Source of the DNA: CAUZJO01 sp963580245 | GTDB lineage: Bacteria > Sumerlaeota > Sumerlaeia > MVZB01 | Reading direction: 5' to 3' | Length of the DNA stretch: 25,879 nt | Assembly: GCA_963580245.1 (NCBI GenBank) | Contig: CAUZJO010000064.1 | Location: forward strand, 1 to 25,879 | In this document: positions 1 through 7,369 of the stretch, in pieces | Position numbering within the stretch: position 1 is the first letter of the stretch | Layout of the letters: each line of letters starts with the position of its first letter | Notes under the pieces: generated by a model | Told to the model about the DNA's origin: nothing | The model's input: only the letters and a program-made list of their open reading frames with translations | Databases searched by the model: none | Made by a program: the position numbers and the translations under genes

Positions 1-216
1 CGTCTGGCGCAAATCACGAGTCGAAAACGGATGCCTCTGGTTCACCCGAGTTCAGCTCTGATCGGCTGGACTGCTTGAGCAGGGCTTTTTCAGGATCGAC
101 TCATTAAAGGATCATGATGCCATCCGCCCCGAAAGTCAATTGTTTAGTATTAACAGGCCCTAGAGTTGCGGAGCGAGTTGCCGCCGGTGATATCGAACGG
201 GCGCCATACCGGACAC
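1..216. other. Left edge, no supported gene
   Basis: No gene can be supported here. Open frames running in from the left edge end at 76-78 (frame 1), about 59 (frame 2) and about 108 (frame 3), and none of the short translated tails looks like a known C-terminus. The region probably holds the promoter of the membrane protein that follows, but I see no convincing -35/-10 pair. Confidence 0.3.
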
Positions 217-1437
217 ATGAAAACCAAACTGACGTTAACCACCATTACCGCCGTCTTGTTTGGCGCAATGGCGGTCGACGCCACCTGGCCCCTGGTCGGT
301 CACATGCGCGACGCGGTCATCGACGACTGGAGAGATGGCCTGCTCAACGCCTACATTCTACGCTGGAATCTCCACCAGCTTGTCCAAGATCCCCTGAATC
401 TCTTCCACGCGAGCATGTATCACCCAACGCCCTACAGCCTGGCGCTGTCCGAGAATATGCTGGGGTTAAGCCTGCTCCTGTGGCCGGTGGAACTCCTGAC
501 CCGAGATTCGCTCTTCCTGTTGAACTTCATGATCCTATTCTCATTCTGGTCGATCGCGCTTGTAAGCTTCGCCCTTTCACGGCGCTGGACCGGCTCATGG
601 CTCATTGGCTTCATCGCCGGGACCGCGATCGGGTTCGCGCAACCAAGGATTTCCCAACTCGGACATGCCCAGCTACTCAATTATCAGCCCATGGTGCTGA
701 GCATCTTCTTTGCCGAGCGGTGGCTGCGTCGCTTTCGGGCGCGTGACGCACTCGGCTTTTTCGCGGCCCTCTACGCGCAACTGTTGTTCGGAATCTATCT
801 GGCCGTCTTCAACCTTGTCTTCATCACGGCGTTCATCCCCATCGTTCTGTGCGTGCGGTGGCGATGTGTAGAGTGGATCAAACTCCTGCGCCAAGGCCTT
901 GCGGGCGGCGTGATCATCGCCGTCCTGGCCCTGCCCATTTATTTGCCGTACAAATACGTCCGCGATGAATTCGGCATCCAGGTCGAGAGCGCAATGCTCG
1001 ATGAGCGCGGCGTGAACCTGACCGATTTCCTTCGATTCCCCGGCGCCAACCTCCTCCATGGCGACGGATCATGGAAGTGGCGCAATCCCTACAGCCCAAT
1101 CCCCTGGGAGCACGAGGTCGGTCTCTCATGGGTGATGCATGGCCTGGGCGCGCTTGGCCTGATCGGCGGAGCGTTCGTCCTGCTCAGAAGGAGGTGGAAC
1201 GCTCGGCTTACGACGAAGGCCCTGTTCGCGGGATCGGCGGCGGCCACGCTCGTGTGTCTCTCCTTGATGTTTGGTCCCCAGCTTCACTTGCTGAATGAGC
1301 CGCTTGAGGCTTTTCCGATGCCGTACCGCCTGTACCACGCCTTTTCCCCTGGTTTTGAGGGGATGCGCGTGCCGGCGCGTTGGTTCTTGCCCGCTTCGAT
1401 CGGATGGACCATGATCGCGCTTCTGCCATTGGGCTAG
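217..1437 (+). CDS. Polytopic membrane protein, GT-C glycosyltransferase-like, N-terminal part up to an in-frame amber codon
   Basis: This encodes about 406 residues of a protein with many hydrophobic helices, resembling the large GT-C class of inner-membrane glycosyltransferases that use polyprenyl-phosphate sugars. The early loop contains a D-D-W segment (VIDDWRDG) followed by H-x-x-x-Y-H-P, the kind of acidic, luminal first loop seen in GT-C proteins. I assign the class by overall architecture, not by a diagnostic motif. ATG at 217 is chosen because the hydrophobic segment begins right after MKTKLTLTT; an in-frame TTG at 166 is an alternative. The frame stops at TAG 1435-1437 and then continues without further stops to 1947, so this is probably the front of one gene of about 575 codons broken by a point mutation or a sequencing error. 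There is no clear partner gene nearby, and the substrate is unknown. Confidence 0.6.
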   Translation: MKTKLTLTTITAVLFGAMAVDATWPLVGHMRDAVIDDWRDGLLNAYILRWNLHQLVQDPLNLFHASMYHPTPYSLALSENMLGLSLLLWPVELLTRDSLFLLNFMILFSFWSIALVSFALSRRWTGSWLIGFIAGTAIGFAQPRISQLGHAQLLNYQPMVLSIFFAERWLRRFRARDALGFFAALYAQLLFGIYLAVFNLVFITAFIPIVLCVRWRCVEWIKLLRQGLAGGVIIAVLALPIYLPYKYVRDEFGIQVESAMLDERGVNLTDFLRFPGANLLHGDGSWKWRNPYSPIPWEHEVGLSWVMHGLGALGLIGGAFVLLRRRWNARLTTKALFAGSAAATLVCLSLMFGPQLHLLNEPLEAFPMPYRLYHAFSPGFEGMRVPARWFLPASIGWTMIALLPLG

Positions 1438-1449
1438 ATCTATCCCGCG

Positions 1450-1947
1450 TTGCGCCATCGCGCCCGGTGGCGAGCGCTCTTTCAGTGCTTATTGGTCGCG
1501 ATCTTGGTCATCCTGTTCGTCGAGATTCGGACCAAACCCATAGGGCTGAAAAGCGTGCCCTCAAAAGACAACCTGCCGCCCGAGATCACGAAGCTGCGCC
1601 AGTTGCCCGCAGCCCCTCTTTTCATCTACCCCTTTTCGCACGGGGCCAAGTACAACTTCCTTTACCTTTACTACAACACCTATTTCTGGCACCCGATGGT
1701 CAATGGCTGCTCGGGGCATCTGCCGCGTGTGCAGGGGCTGCGGCTCGATGCATTAATTTCCACTTTCCCCGAGAGCGAGGCGCTCGACTTGCTCGCCGAG
1801 TTGGGGGTGCGACGCATTGTGATTCTCAAGGAGCACCTGCCTGATCACGACACGGAGACGGCCATCGACCGCAAGCTCCGGGAGTGGGTCGGCATGGGAC
1901 GCATAACAGACACCGGTCACGGGTCACTTTACGAACTTGTTCGATGA
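1450..1947 (+). CDS. C-terminal part of the same GT-C-like membrane protein, after the amber codon
   Basis: This segment lies in exactly the same reading frame as the upstream open frame, with only the TAG at 1435-1437 between them. It starts with one hydrophobic helix (CLLVAILVILFVEI) and continues into a soluble domain with a Y-x-F-S-H-G segment and the phrase LAELGVRRIVILKEHL. Large GT-C-like proteins often carry such a soluble C-terminal domain. TTG at 1450 is only the first possible start after the stop. It has no clear Shine-Dalgarno sequence, so independent translation is doubtful. It is best read as the tail of a pseudogene, of a gene with a sequencing error, or of a readthrough product. 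Confidence 0.55.
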   Translation: MRHRARWRALFQCLLVAILVILFVEIRTKPIGLKSVPSKDNLPPEITKLRQLPAAPLFIYPFSHGAKYNFLYLYYNTYFWHPMVNGCSGHLPRVQGLRLDALISTFPESEALDLLAELGVRRIVILKEHLPDHDTETAIDRKLREWVGMGRITDTGHGSLYELVR

Positions 1948-2071
1948 GCGTATCGAAAGCCGTCCCTGTTAGGTGACCGTGACGGCGCCCTTACGAATCT
2001 CTTGCGTTTGACGCCATTGGAGGCGAGAATGCGCGCCGACCTGGAAACGAGACAGTGTTGGACCCGATATC

Positions 2072-2080
2072 GAGGAGGAA
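2072..2080 (+). promoter_or_regulatory. Strong ribosome binding site of the first PanB-like gene
   Basis: The sequence GAGGAGGAA lies nine bases before ATG 2090 and fixes that start. The roughly 140 bases between the previous gene and this site contain no promoter I would defend. Confidence 0.6.
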
Positions 2081-2089
2081 TCTCGGCTT

Positions 2090-2854
2090 ATGGCGCGATT
2101 GACCGTTAAGGACCTCTTGGCGTGCAAGGGCGGGAAAAAGCTGACGATGATTAACGTGAGCGATCACGACACGGCCCAGGCGTGCGATCGGGCGGGGATT
2201 GATATGCTGTCGTGCAGCGGCGCGAGTCTGCCCCAGGTCAGGAAGGGCGCGCCGAACTGTTTCATCCGGCCCGCCGCCCCGCGCCCCTCTTATAAAGCGA
2301 GCGACGCCGACGCCATCCGGGCCTGTTACGCGCTTATGGAGCAAGGCGCGGACGCGGTCTACATGTGCCCGGGACTGGACCGCATCCGGGCCGTGGCCAA
2401 GATGCGCATCCCGGTCTTCGGTCACGTCGGATTGGTCCCGGACCACCTGACTTGGATCGGGGGTTACCGCTCGGTCGGCAAGACCGCGCAGGAAGCGCTG
2501 AGGGTCTACCAGGACGTGCTGGCGCACCAGGAGGCGGGGGCCATCGGCGTGGAGATGGAAGTCGTCCCGCACCGGATCGCGGCGGAGATATCCAAGCGCG
2601 TCGAGATAAGTGTCATCGGGTTGGGCAGCGGCCCCGGCTGCGACGGCGAAATGCTCTTCGCCTGCGACGTCCTCGGATCGCACGGCGGTCATTATCCACG
2701 ACACGCCAAGAAGTATCGCAATCACTTCGAGGACTCGGTCGAGGCGTTCAAGGAGTTCAAGCAAGAAGTAGACAACCGCTCGTTCCCCGCTAAACAGAAC
2801 ATCGTCGCGATCAAGGACGAAGAGTTTGAGAAGTTCATGGAGGAAATCGACTAA
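2090..2854 (+). CDS. PanB-fold protein lacking the metal ligands (ketopantoate hydroxymethyltransferase-like), paralog 1
   Basis: 254 residues. The middle and C-terminal parts align with 3-methyl-2-oxobutanoate hydroxymethyltransferase: P-V-F-G-H-V-G-L (His112, matching E. coli His136), M-E-V-V-P (Glu157, matching the catalytic Glu181), and V-I-G-L-G-S-G-P-G-C-D-G. The magnesium ligands do not survive: E. coli Asp45 aligns with Ala45, Asp84 with Ala62 and Glu114 with Cys93. The loop between the first two ligands is about 20 residues shorter. E. coli numbering is from memory. It is therefore unlikely to be a working PanB, and an automatic panB label would mislead. A charged tail (IKDEEFEKFMEEID) is shared with its paralog at 4061, about 76% identical by my ungapped count. 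It is followed 63 bases later by a phosphoesterase gene, with paralog 2 just beyond, so the three probably form an operon. The substrate is unknown. Confidence 0.8.
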   Translation: MARLTVKDLLACKGGKKLTMINVSDHDTAQACDRAGIDMLSCSGASLPQVRKGAPNCFIRPAAPRPSYKASDADAIRACYALMEQGADAVYMCPGLDRIRAVAKMRIPVFGHVGLVPDHLTWIGGYRSVGKTAQEALRVYQDVLAHQEAGAIGVEMEVVPHRIAAEISKRVEISVIGLGSGPGCDGEMLFACDVLGSHGGHYPRHAKKYRNHFEDSVEAFKEFKQEVDNRSFPAKQNIVAIKDEEFEKFMEEID

Positions 2855-2917
2855 GACGAAAAGGACCATGAATAAAGGCTCGATTCGATGTTCAAGCAGC
2901 AAAAGGAGAGAAGCCTG

Positions 2918-4045
2918 ATGAGTAAAGGCGGAAACAAGGTTTTACGGCTTGGATTTGACCGGCGTTTGAGGCCGGCATTCCATGGGGCGAACTTCACCCG
3001 CGACGGCGGGTTGCTTTGTGTGATAAAAGCCATTCGTCATCACCCTTGCCATTTTGCGCTCGGTCTTTGCGTCCTGACGATGACCATCAGTTGTGCATTG
3101 ATCGACGTTAAACCGGTCAAGCAGGAATACAAATATCGGTTTGTCCTGCTTTCCGACTCCCAGCCCACGACCGAAGAGACCTGGCAGCGCATGGCGAACG
3201 CCATCGATACCGTCAACGGTCTGGAGCCCGATATCGTCTTATTCGCCGGCGACATCACCGCCGGCGGTTCGGAGAGGGAATACATACGCGCCAGGGAGTT
3301 GTTGGGAAAGATCCAAGCCCCTCTATACGCTGTTCCGGGAAACCACGACACCATCATTGGGACCGACGATGACGAGAAATCGCTTCCCTATGACGCGTTG
3401 CACGCGCGCAAGATCGCTCTTTACAACGAATACATCGGAGAGGATGCGTGGTCGGTCGAGCTCGGCGATTTCCAGTTCATCGGGTTTGATTCGACCGAGG
3501 TCAATCAGGACCGACTTCCTTATAAGGGCTATGTTTACGAAAAAGATTTGCTGGTGCACGGTCCCTTCTGGCCATACATTTCAAATGCCCGTAGCCAATG
3601 GCTCTTGGAGACCTGTCGCAACAGTCCCAGGCCGTATAAATTTCTGGTCACTCATTACCCCTCCGTATGCCACCGATGTATTCTCAGCCATCAATCCGAT
3701 CGCCATGGAAGGACTCCCTACCCCATCCAACGCGATCATATTGACACCACGCTCGGCGCCGCCGGCGTCATCGGTCAAATGTTCGGCCACAGACATTTGA
3801 TCGAGGCCGGCCGGGACCCGCATACGAGTCAACTCATGTTCGACTCCTGCTCGGCCGTTCACCATGAACACGGCTATGGCGTCATGTACTTCGATGTGTA
3901 TGAGAATGTCCTGGATTGCTTCTGGAAGCCGGTCGGGGAAACACCCCAGCCGATGGGATCATATAACCTGGATGAAATCCGTTCGGGACTCGATGCGGGA
4001 TCGGTTGGCCTCGATCCTGGAGCGCGTCTTCCGGAAGGAACTTGA
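2918..4045 (+). CDS. Calcineurin-like metallophosphoesterase, probable lipoprotein or membrane-anchored
   Basis: 375 residues from ATG 2918, which follows AAGGAGAG at 2903-2910. An in-frame ATG at 2888 lacks such a site, and GTG 3020 would give a shorter, more signal-like N-terminus. A hydrophobic stretch at residues 44-59 ends in T-I-S-C, an imperfect lipobox, suggesting export and lipid anchoring. The metallophosphoesterase motifs follow in order: S-D-S-Q (Asp80), G-D-I-T (111-114), G-N-H-D (141-144), T-H-Y-P (His246) and G-H-R-H (290-293). The usual D-x-H of the first motif is D-x-Q here, so one metal ligand may differ. Members hydrolyse phosphomonoesters or phosphodiesters; the substrate cannot be told. 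It sits between two near-identical PanB-like genes, ending only 15 bases before the second, so it is probably co-transcribed and functionally linked with them. Confidence 0.8.
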   Translation: MSKGGNKVLRLGFDRRLRPAFHGANFTRDGGLLCVIKAIRHHPCHFALGLCVLTMTISCALIDVKPVKQEYKYRFVLLSDSQPTTEETWQRMANAIDTVNGLEPDIVLFAGDITAGGSEREYIRARELLGKIQAPLYAVPGNHDTIIGTDDDEKSLPYDALHARKIALYNEYIGEDAWSVELGDFQFIGFDSTEVNQDRLPYKGYVYEKDLLVHGPFWPYISNARSQWLLETCRNSPRPYKFLVTHYPSVCHRCILSHQSDRHGRTPYPIQRDHIDTTLGAAGVIGQMFGHRHLIEAGRDPHTSQLMFDSCSAVHHEHGYGVMYFDVYENVLDCFWKPVGETPQPMGSYNLDEIRSGLDAGSVGLDPGARLPEGT

Positions 4046-4060
4046 TAGAGGTGTAGTGTT

Positions 4061-4825
4061 ATGGCGCCACTGACCGTAAGAGAACTCTTGGATTGTAAAG
4101 GCAAGAAGAAACTGACGATGGTCGCCGTGAGCGATCACGATACGGCCCAGGCTTGCGAACGGGCGGGGATCGATATGCTGGCCCTGAGCGCCGCCAATCT
4201 GAAGCCGGTGCGGGCGGGGGCGTCCAACTGCTTCGTCCGGCCCGCGGCCGCGCGCCCCAACTACAAGCCGAGCGACGAGGACGCGATCCGGGAATGTTAC
4301 TCGCTCATGGAACAGGGCGCGGACGCGGTCCACATGGTTCCGGGACTGGACAGAATCCGGGCCGTGGCGCGGATGCGCATCCCCGTCTTCGGTCACGTGG
4401 GCTTCTGCCCCGATGACGTGAGCTGGCTTGGGGGACACCGGGCCGTCGGCAAGACCGCCCGCGAGGCCATGCAAATCTATCGCGAGACCTTGGAACTCCA
4501 GGAGGCGGGGGCCATCGGCGTGGAGATGGAAGTCGTCCCCGACCGCATCGCGGCCGAAATATCGAAGCGCGTCGAGATCTGCGTCATCGGCCTGGGCAGC
4601 GGCCCGGACTGCGATGCCGAGTTGCTCTTCGCGTGCGACATGCTCGGATCGCACGACAAACATTATCCGCGACACGCCAAGAAGTATCGCAATACCTTCG
4701 AGGACTCGGTCCAGGCGTTCGGGGAATTCAAGCAAGACGTGGACGACCATTCCTTCCCGGCCAAGGGGAATATCGTCGAGATTAAGGACGAGGAGTTCGA
4801 GAAGTTCATGGAGGGAATCGATTAA
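4061..4825 (+). CDS. PanB-fold protein lacking the metal ligands, paralog 2
   Basis: 254 residues, the same length as the protein at 2090, and aligning with it without gaps (about 194 of 254 identical by hand count). It keeps the PanB-type His (VFGHVG, residue 112), the M-E-V-V-P glutamate at 157 and the G-L-G-S-G-P segment. It also lacks all three magnesium ligands: positions 45, 62 and 93 are Ala, Ala and Val. The loss in both copies suggests it predates the duplication and was kept, which favours a new function over decay. Substitutions cluster around residues 41-54, the former metal site, suggesting that the two copies differ in ligand. ATG 4061 follows a weak GAGGTG and begins 15 bases after the phosphoesterase stop, so translation may be coupled. 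A heteromeric complex of the two paralogs is possible but speculative. Confidence 0.8.
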   Translation: MAPLTVRELLDCKGKKKLTMVAVSDHDTAQACERAGIDMLALSAANLKPVRAGASNCFVRPAAARPNYKPSDEDAIRECYSLMEQGADAVHMVPGLDRIRAVARMRIPVFGHVGFCPDDVSWLGGHRAVGKTAREAMQIYRETLELQEAGAIGVEMEVVPDRIAAEISKRVEICVIGLGSGPDCDAELLFACDMLGSHDKHYPRHAKKYRNTFEDSVQAFGEFKQDVDDHSFPAKGNIVEIKDEEFEKFMEGID

Positions 4826-4838
4826 GCTGAAGACGTGC

Positions 4839-5013
4839 GGGTGTGATTCAGATTATGAGATTAAACGTCTTTTCTCAACTCCCGTGCTCGTGCTCGGACC
4901 CATCACTGCGTCCCATCTCAGTTGCTGTATAAGAAAAAAACAGATTACGATTACGAGCACGAAGGGACACTTTGCATCAGATCGGCGTTTGCTCCCAAAT
5001 CTGAACCACACCC
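4839..5013. mobile_element. MITE-like element, copy A, with terminal inverted repeats
   Basis: A 175-base non-coding element. The left end GGGTGTGATTCAGATT is matched in inverted form by the right end AATCTGAACCACACCC, with one mismatch in 16. The flanks are AAGACGTGC (4830-4838) and AAGACGCGC (5014-5022), touching both ends and agreeing at 8 of 9 positions, like a target-site duplication. Inside, CGTGCTCGTGCTCG (4883-4896) faces CGAGCACGA (4954-4962), so the element could fold into a long hairpin. It encodes no credible protein. A diverged copy in the opposite orientation is at 10150-10369. It would have to be moved by a transposase encoded elsewhere. Confidence 0.65.
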
Positions 5014-5040
5014 AAGACGCGCCCGGCCCGTGAGATTGAG

Positions 5041-5070
5041 TTGCGTTTCTCCCGCGCTTTATCGTATAAC
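5041..5070 (+). promoter_or_regulatory. Possible sigma70-type promoter of the FmdB-like gene
   Basis: TTGCGT at 5041-5046 and TATAAC at 5065-5070 are separated by 18 bases. The -10 box is good and the -35 is weak. It lies between the mobile element and the gene starting at 5154. The rest of the 4826-5153 gap holds only the element. Confidence 0.3.
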
Positions 5071-5153
5071 AGGGCTGGCATAATTCCCGCTCCACGACCC
5101 GCGGTTTCCTGGGCGCGGTGCAAATGTCTTTTTGCTCTTAGGGGTCAACTACC

Positions 5154-5468
5154 ATGGCGGTCTATGAATATCAGCACGAAGGCGAGGCTTGCGAACTGGG
5201 CGAGATGTTCGAGATCACCCAGTCGATGAAGGAAGACGCGCTCGAGGCCTGCCCCAAGTGCGGCGGGCCCATCAAGCGCCTGATCTCGCGCACGTTCATC
5301 AGCGCGCCCAAGGGCGACTCGGACCTCAAGTCGCTGGGCTTCACCAAGTTGGTCAAACGCGACGACGGCGTCTACGAAAACGTCACGAAACTGGACGGCG
5401 AGAGCCGGTATATGGAAGCGAACAAACCCGAGACGATCCCGGACATCAAACGCCGCATCTCCGACTGA
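5154..5468 (+). CDS. FmdB-family zinc-ribbon protein with degenerate first knuckle
   Basis: 104 residues. The N-terminus has the FmdB/CxxC_CxxC_SSSS layout: M-A-V-Y-E-Y, an F-E-I-T-Q-S-M segment, then C-P-K-C-G-G-P-I-K-R-L-I. Only the second cysteine pair (CPKC) is intact. Where the family normally has C-x-x-C after Y-E-Y there is H-E-G-E-A-C, leaving one His and one Cys as possible ligands. After the ribbon comes a longer domain (SDLKSLGFTKLVKRDDG and ESRYMEANKPETIPD) that I recall in planctomycete-type homologs. The role of the family is unclear; the name comes from regulators in methylotrophs, which need not apply here. The gene converges with nadE, its stop lying 61 bases from that of nadE. 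Confidence 0.75.
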   Translation: MAVYEYQHEGEACELGEMFEITQSMKEDALEACPKCGGPIKRLISRTFISAPKGDSDLKSLGFTKLVKRDDGVYENVTKLDGESRYMEANKPETIPDIKRRISD

Positions 5469-5529
5469 CCCCTCCGCCCGGTTCTCCGTTTCCGAACGCC
5501 GAACGACCGAAAACCAAAACCCGAAACGC

Positions 5530-7170
5530 TCAATCCCCGCGCGCGATCGGCATGCGGCGGCCCGTGCCAAACGCCTTGGCCGTCAGCTTGAGGCAGGGGG
5601 CGGCCTGCCGGCGCTTGAACTCGCTGCGGTCGATCATGCGCACGACGCGGCGCACGGTGGCCTCGTCGTGGCCGCGGGCGATGATCTGGTCGGGGCCCAG
5701 GTGCTCCTCGACGTAGGCGGCGATGATCGGGTCGAGCGTCTCGTAGGGGGGCAGCGAGTCGGTGTCGGCCTGGTCGGGCCGCAGCTCGGCGGAGGGGACT
5801 TTGGTAATCGTCGAGGCCGGGATGCGTTCGCCGTCGCGATTGATCCAGCGCGCCAGTGAATAAACGCGCGTCTTGAGCACGTCGGCCAGGACCGACAGCC
5901 CTCCGCTCATGTCGCCATAGAGCGTGCAATAGCCCACCGCCATCTCCGACTTGTTGCCGGTCGAGAGGACCAACCAGCCGAACTTGTTCGAAATCGCCAT
6001 CAAGATATTGCCCCGGGCGCGCGACTGGATATTCTCCTCGGCGATGCCAAGCTCAGTTCCGGCGAAGAGCGGCTCCAGTTGCGCCAGAAAGCTCTCGCAG
6101 ATCGGCTCGATCGGGACGCCGTGGCACTCGATGCCGAGCCGCTCGGCCAGCTCGTGGGCGTCGTCGCGGCTGTGGTCGCTGCTGAAGCGCGAGGGCATCG
6201 AGACGCCGACGACGTTCTCGGGACCCAGCGCGTCGGCGGCGAGCAGGGCCGTGAGGGCCGAATCGATCCCCCCCGAAAGCCCGATCAGGACGCGCTTGAA
6301 GCCGCACTTGTGGACGTAGTCGCGGATGCCGAGCAGCAGGGCGCGGTAGAGCGTCTGGTCGGTGTCGTCGAGGCTCTGGGGCGGCCCGCCGGGCGAGGCG
6401 TCCTCGGTGTCCCACAGCACCAGGTCTTCCTCGAACTCGGCCGCCTGGGCGACGACCGCGCCCTCGCCGTTCCAAACGTTGCTCCAGCCGTCGAAGATGA
6501 GGTTGTCGTTGCCGCCGACCTGGTTGACGTGCGCCAGCGGAACGCCCCAGCGCCGCGCCACCGCCTGATACATCTGAGCCTTGAGCCCGCGCTTGCCCAT
6601 CGAGTAGGGCGAGGCGGCGACGTGGATCAACAGGTCCATCCCCTGGTCGCCAAGCTCCTCGAGCGGGTCGCGCTCATAGAGCCGCCGCGGGAGCGCCTCG
6701 TAGAGCGAGCTGTTCCAGATGTCCTCGCAGATCGTGATCGCCAGCCGCCTCCCCCTGAACTCGGCCACGCGCGCCTCGCGCGCCGGTTCGAAGTGGCGCG
6801 CCTCGTCGAAGACGTCATAAGTAGGCAGGAGCGATTTATAGTGGCGCGAGACGATCCGGCCCCCATCGACCAGCGCCGCCGCGTTATACAGCCCCTTGCC
6901 CCCCCCGGCCTGGGCCGGTTGGACGTAGCCGATGACGGCCCCGGGGCCTGTCATCCGCGCGGCGAGCCGCTCCAGCGCCGCCACATTGCGCCGGATGAAG
7001 TCGGGCAGATCGAGCAGGTCCTTGGGCGGATAGCCCGTCACGGCCAGCTCGGGATAAACCACCAACTCCGCCCCCCGCCCCGCCGCTCGCTCGTAGGCGT
7101 CAAGCATCCGCGCCGCGTTCCCCTCGAACGCGCCGACGGTCGGGTTGATCTGGGCCAGGGCTATTTTCAT
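5530..7170 (-). CDS. nadE: Glutamine-dependent NAD+ synthetase
   Basis: 546 residues from the ATG at 7170, where the family begins (MKIALAQINPTVG); the open frame extends further upstream without family similarity. The N-terminal half is a carbon-nitrogen hydrolase (glutaminase) domain with the catalytic triad Glu41 (VVYPELA), Lys112 (YKSLLPTYDVFDE) and Cys148 (ITICEDIW). It releases ammonia from glutamine. The C-terminal half is the ATP-pyrophosphatase synthetase domain with S-G-G-I-D-S-A at 299-305, and later LSTGNKSEMAVGYCTLYGD. It adenylates nicotinic acid adenine dinucleotide and amidates it to NAD+, the last step of NAD synthesis, in the cytosol. Length and motif spacing match bacterial two-domain NadE, and nothing is missing. 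It is divergent from the DUF433 gene at 7370, with about 200 bases between the starts. Confidence 0.95.
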   Translation of the reverse strand: MKIALAQINPTVGAFEGNAARMLDAYERAAGRGAELVVYPELAVTGYPPKDLLDLPDFIRRNVAALERLAARMTGPGAVIGYVQPAQAGGGKGLYNAAALVDGGRIVSRHYKSLLPTYDVFDEARHFEPAREARVAEFRGRRLAITICEDIWNSSLYEALPRRLYERDPLEELGDQGMDLLIHVAASPYSMGKRGLKAQMYQAVARRWGVPLAHVNQVGGNDNLIFDGWSNVWNGEGAVVAQAAEFEEDLVLWDTEDASPGGPPQSLDDTDQTLYRALLLGIRDYVHKCGFKRVLIGLSGGIDSALTALLAADALGPENVVGVSMPSRFSSDHSRDDAHELAERLGIECHGVPIEPICESFLAQLEPLFAGTELGIAEENIQSRARGNILMAISNKFGWLVLSTGNKSEMAVGYCTLYGDMSGGLSVLADVLKTRVYSLARWINRDGERIPASTITKVPSAELRPDQADTDSLPPYETLDPIIAAYVEEHLGPDQIIARGHDEATVRRVVRMIDRSEFKRRQAAPCLKLTAKAFGTGRRMPIARGD

Positions 7171-7311
7171 GGACGCTCGATCGGTGCCGCTTCGCGAAAG
7201 ACTCGCATGCGCCTGGTGATCGGCGGCGAATCCGGCACACTGGGGCGATATGTTAACGGCAAATTGTGACGCAATAAAGCCCCGATCCCACCCGTCGATA
7301 TTCGTTCCGCC

Positions 7312-7340
7312 TTGTGACGGACCCCATGAAGCTGTATGAT
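7312..7340 (+). promoter_or_regulatory. Likely sigma70-type promoter of the DUF433/DUF5615 pair
   Basis: TTGTGA (7312-7317), a 17-base spacer and TATGAT (7335-7340) make a good housekeeping promoter, with an expected start near 7347, about 23 bases before ATG 7370. It lies in the divergent gap with nadE. I saw no equally good promoter for nadE on the other strand. Confidence 0.5.
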
Positions 7341-7369
7341 ATTGAGTAGGGGCCACGGGAGAACCGACC

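Noticed and set aside
114..746. Open frame of 210 codons on the + strand at the left edge
   Set aside because: It overlaps the membrane-protein gene in another frame and lacks hydrophobic or domain patterns.
1435..1437. TAG reassigned to an amino acid in this organism
   Set aside because: Several certain genes in the window end in TAG at the correct family length, including rplJ, nusG, secE and rfbB.
1991..2902. Open frame of 303 codons on the - strand, with a similar one at 3959-4750
   Set aside because: Both are antisense shadows of the two PanB-like genes; they resemble each other only because the real genes are paralogs.
2090..4825. Ordinary pantothenate biosynthesis operon
   Set aside because: No panC or panD is present, and both PanB-like proteins lack the metal ligands.
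6079..7269. Open frame of 396 codons on the + strand
   Set aside because: It is antisense to nadE, whose catalytic residues are all in place; the + strand translation shows no family features.
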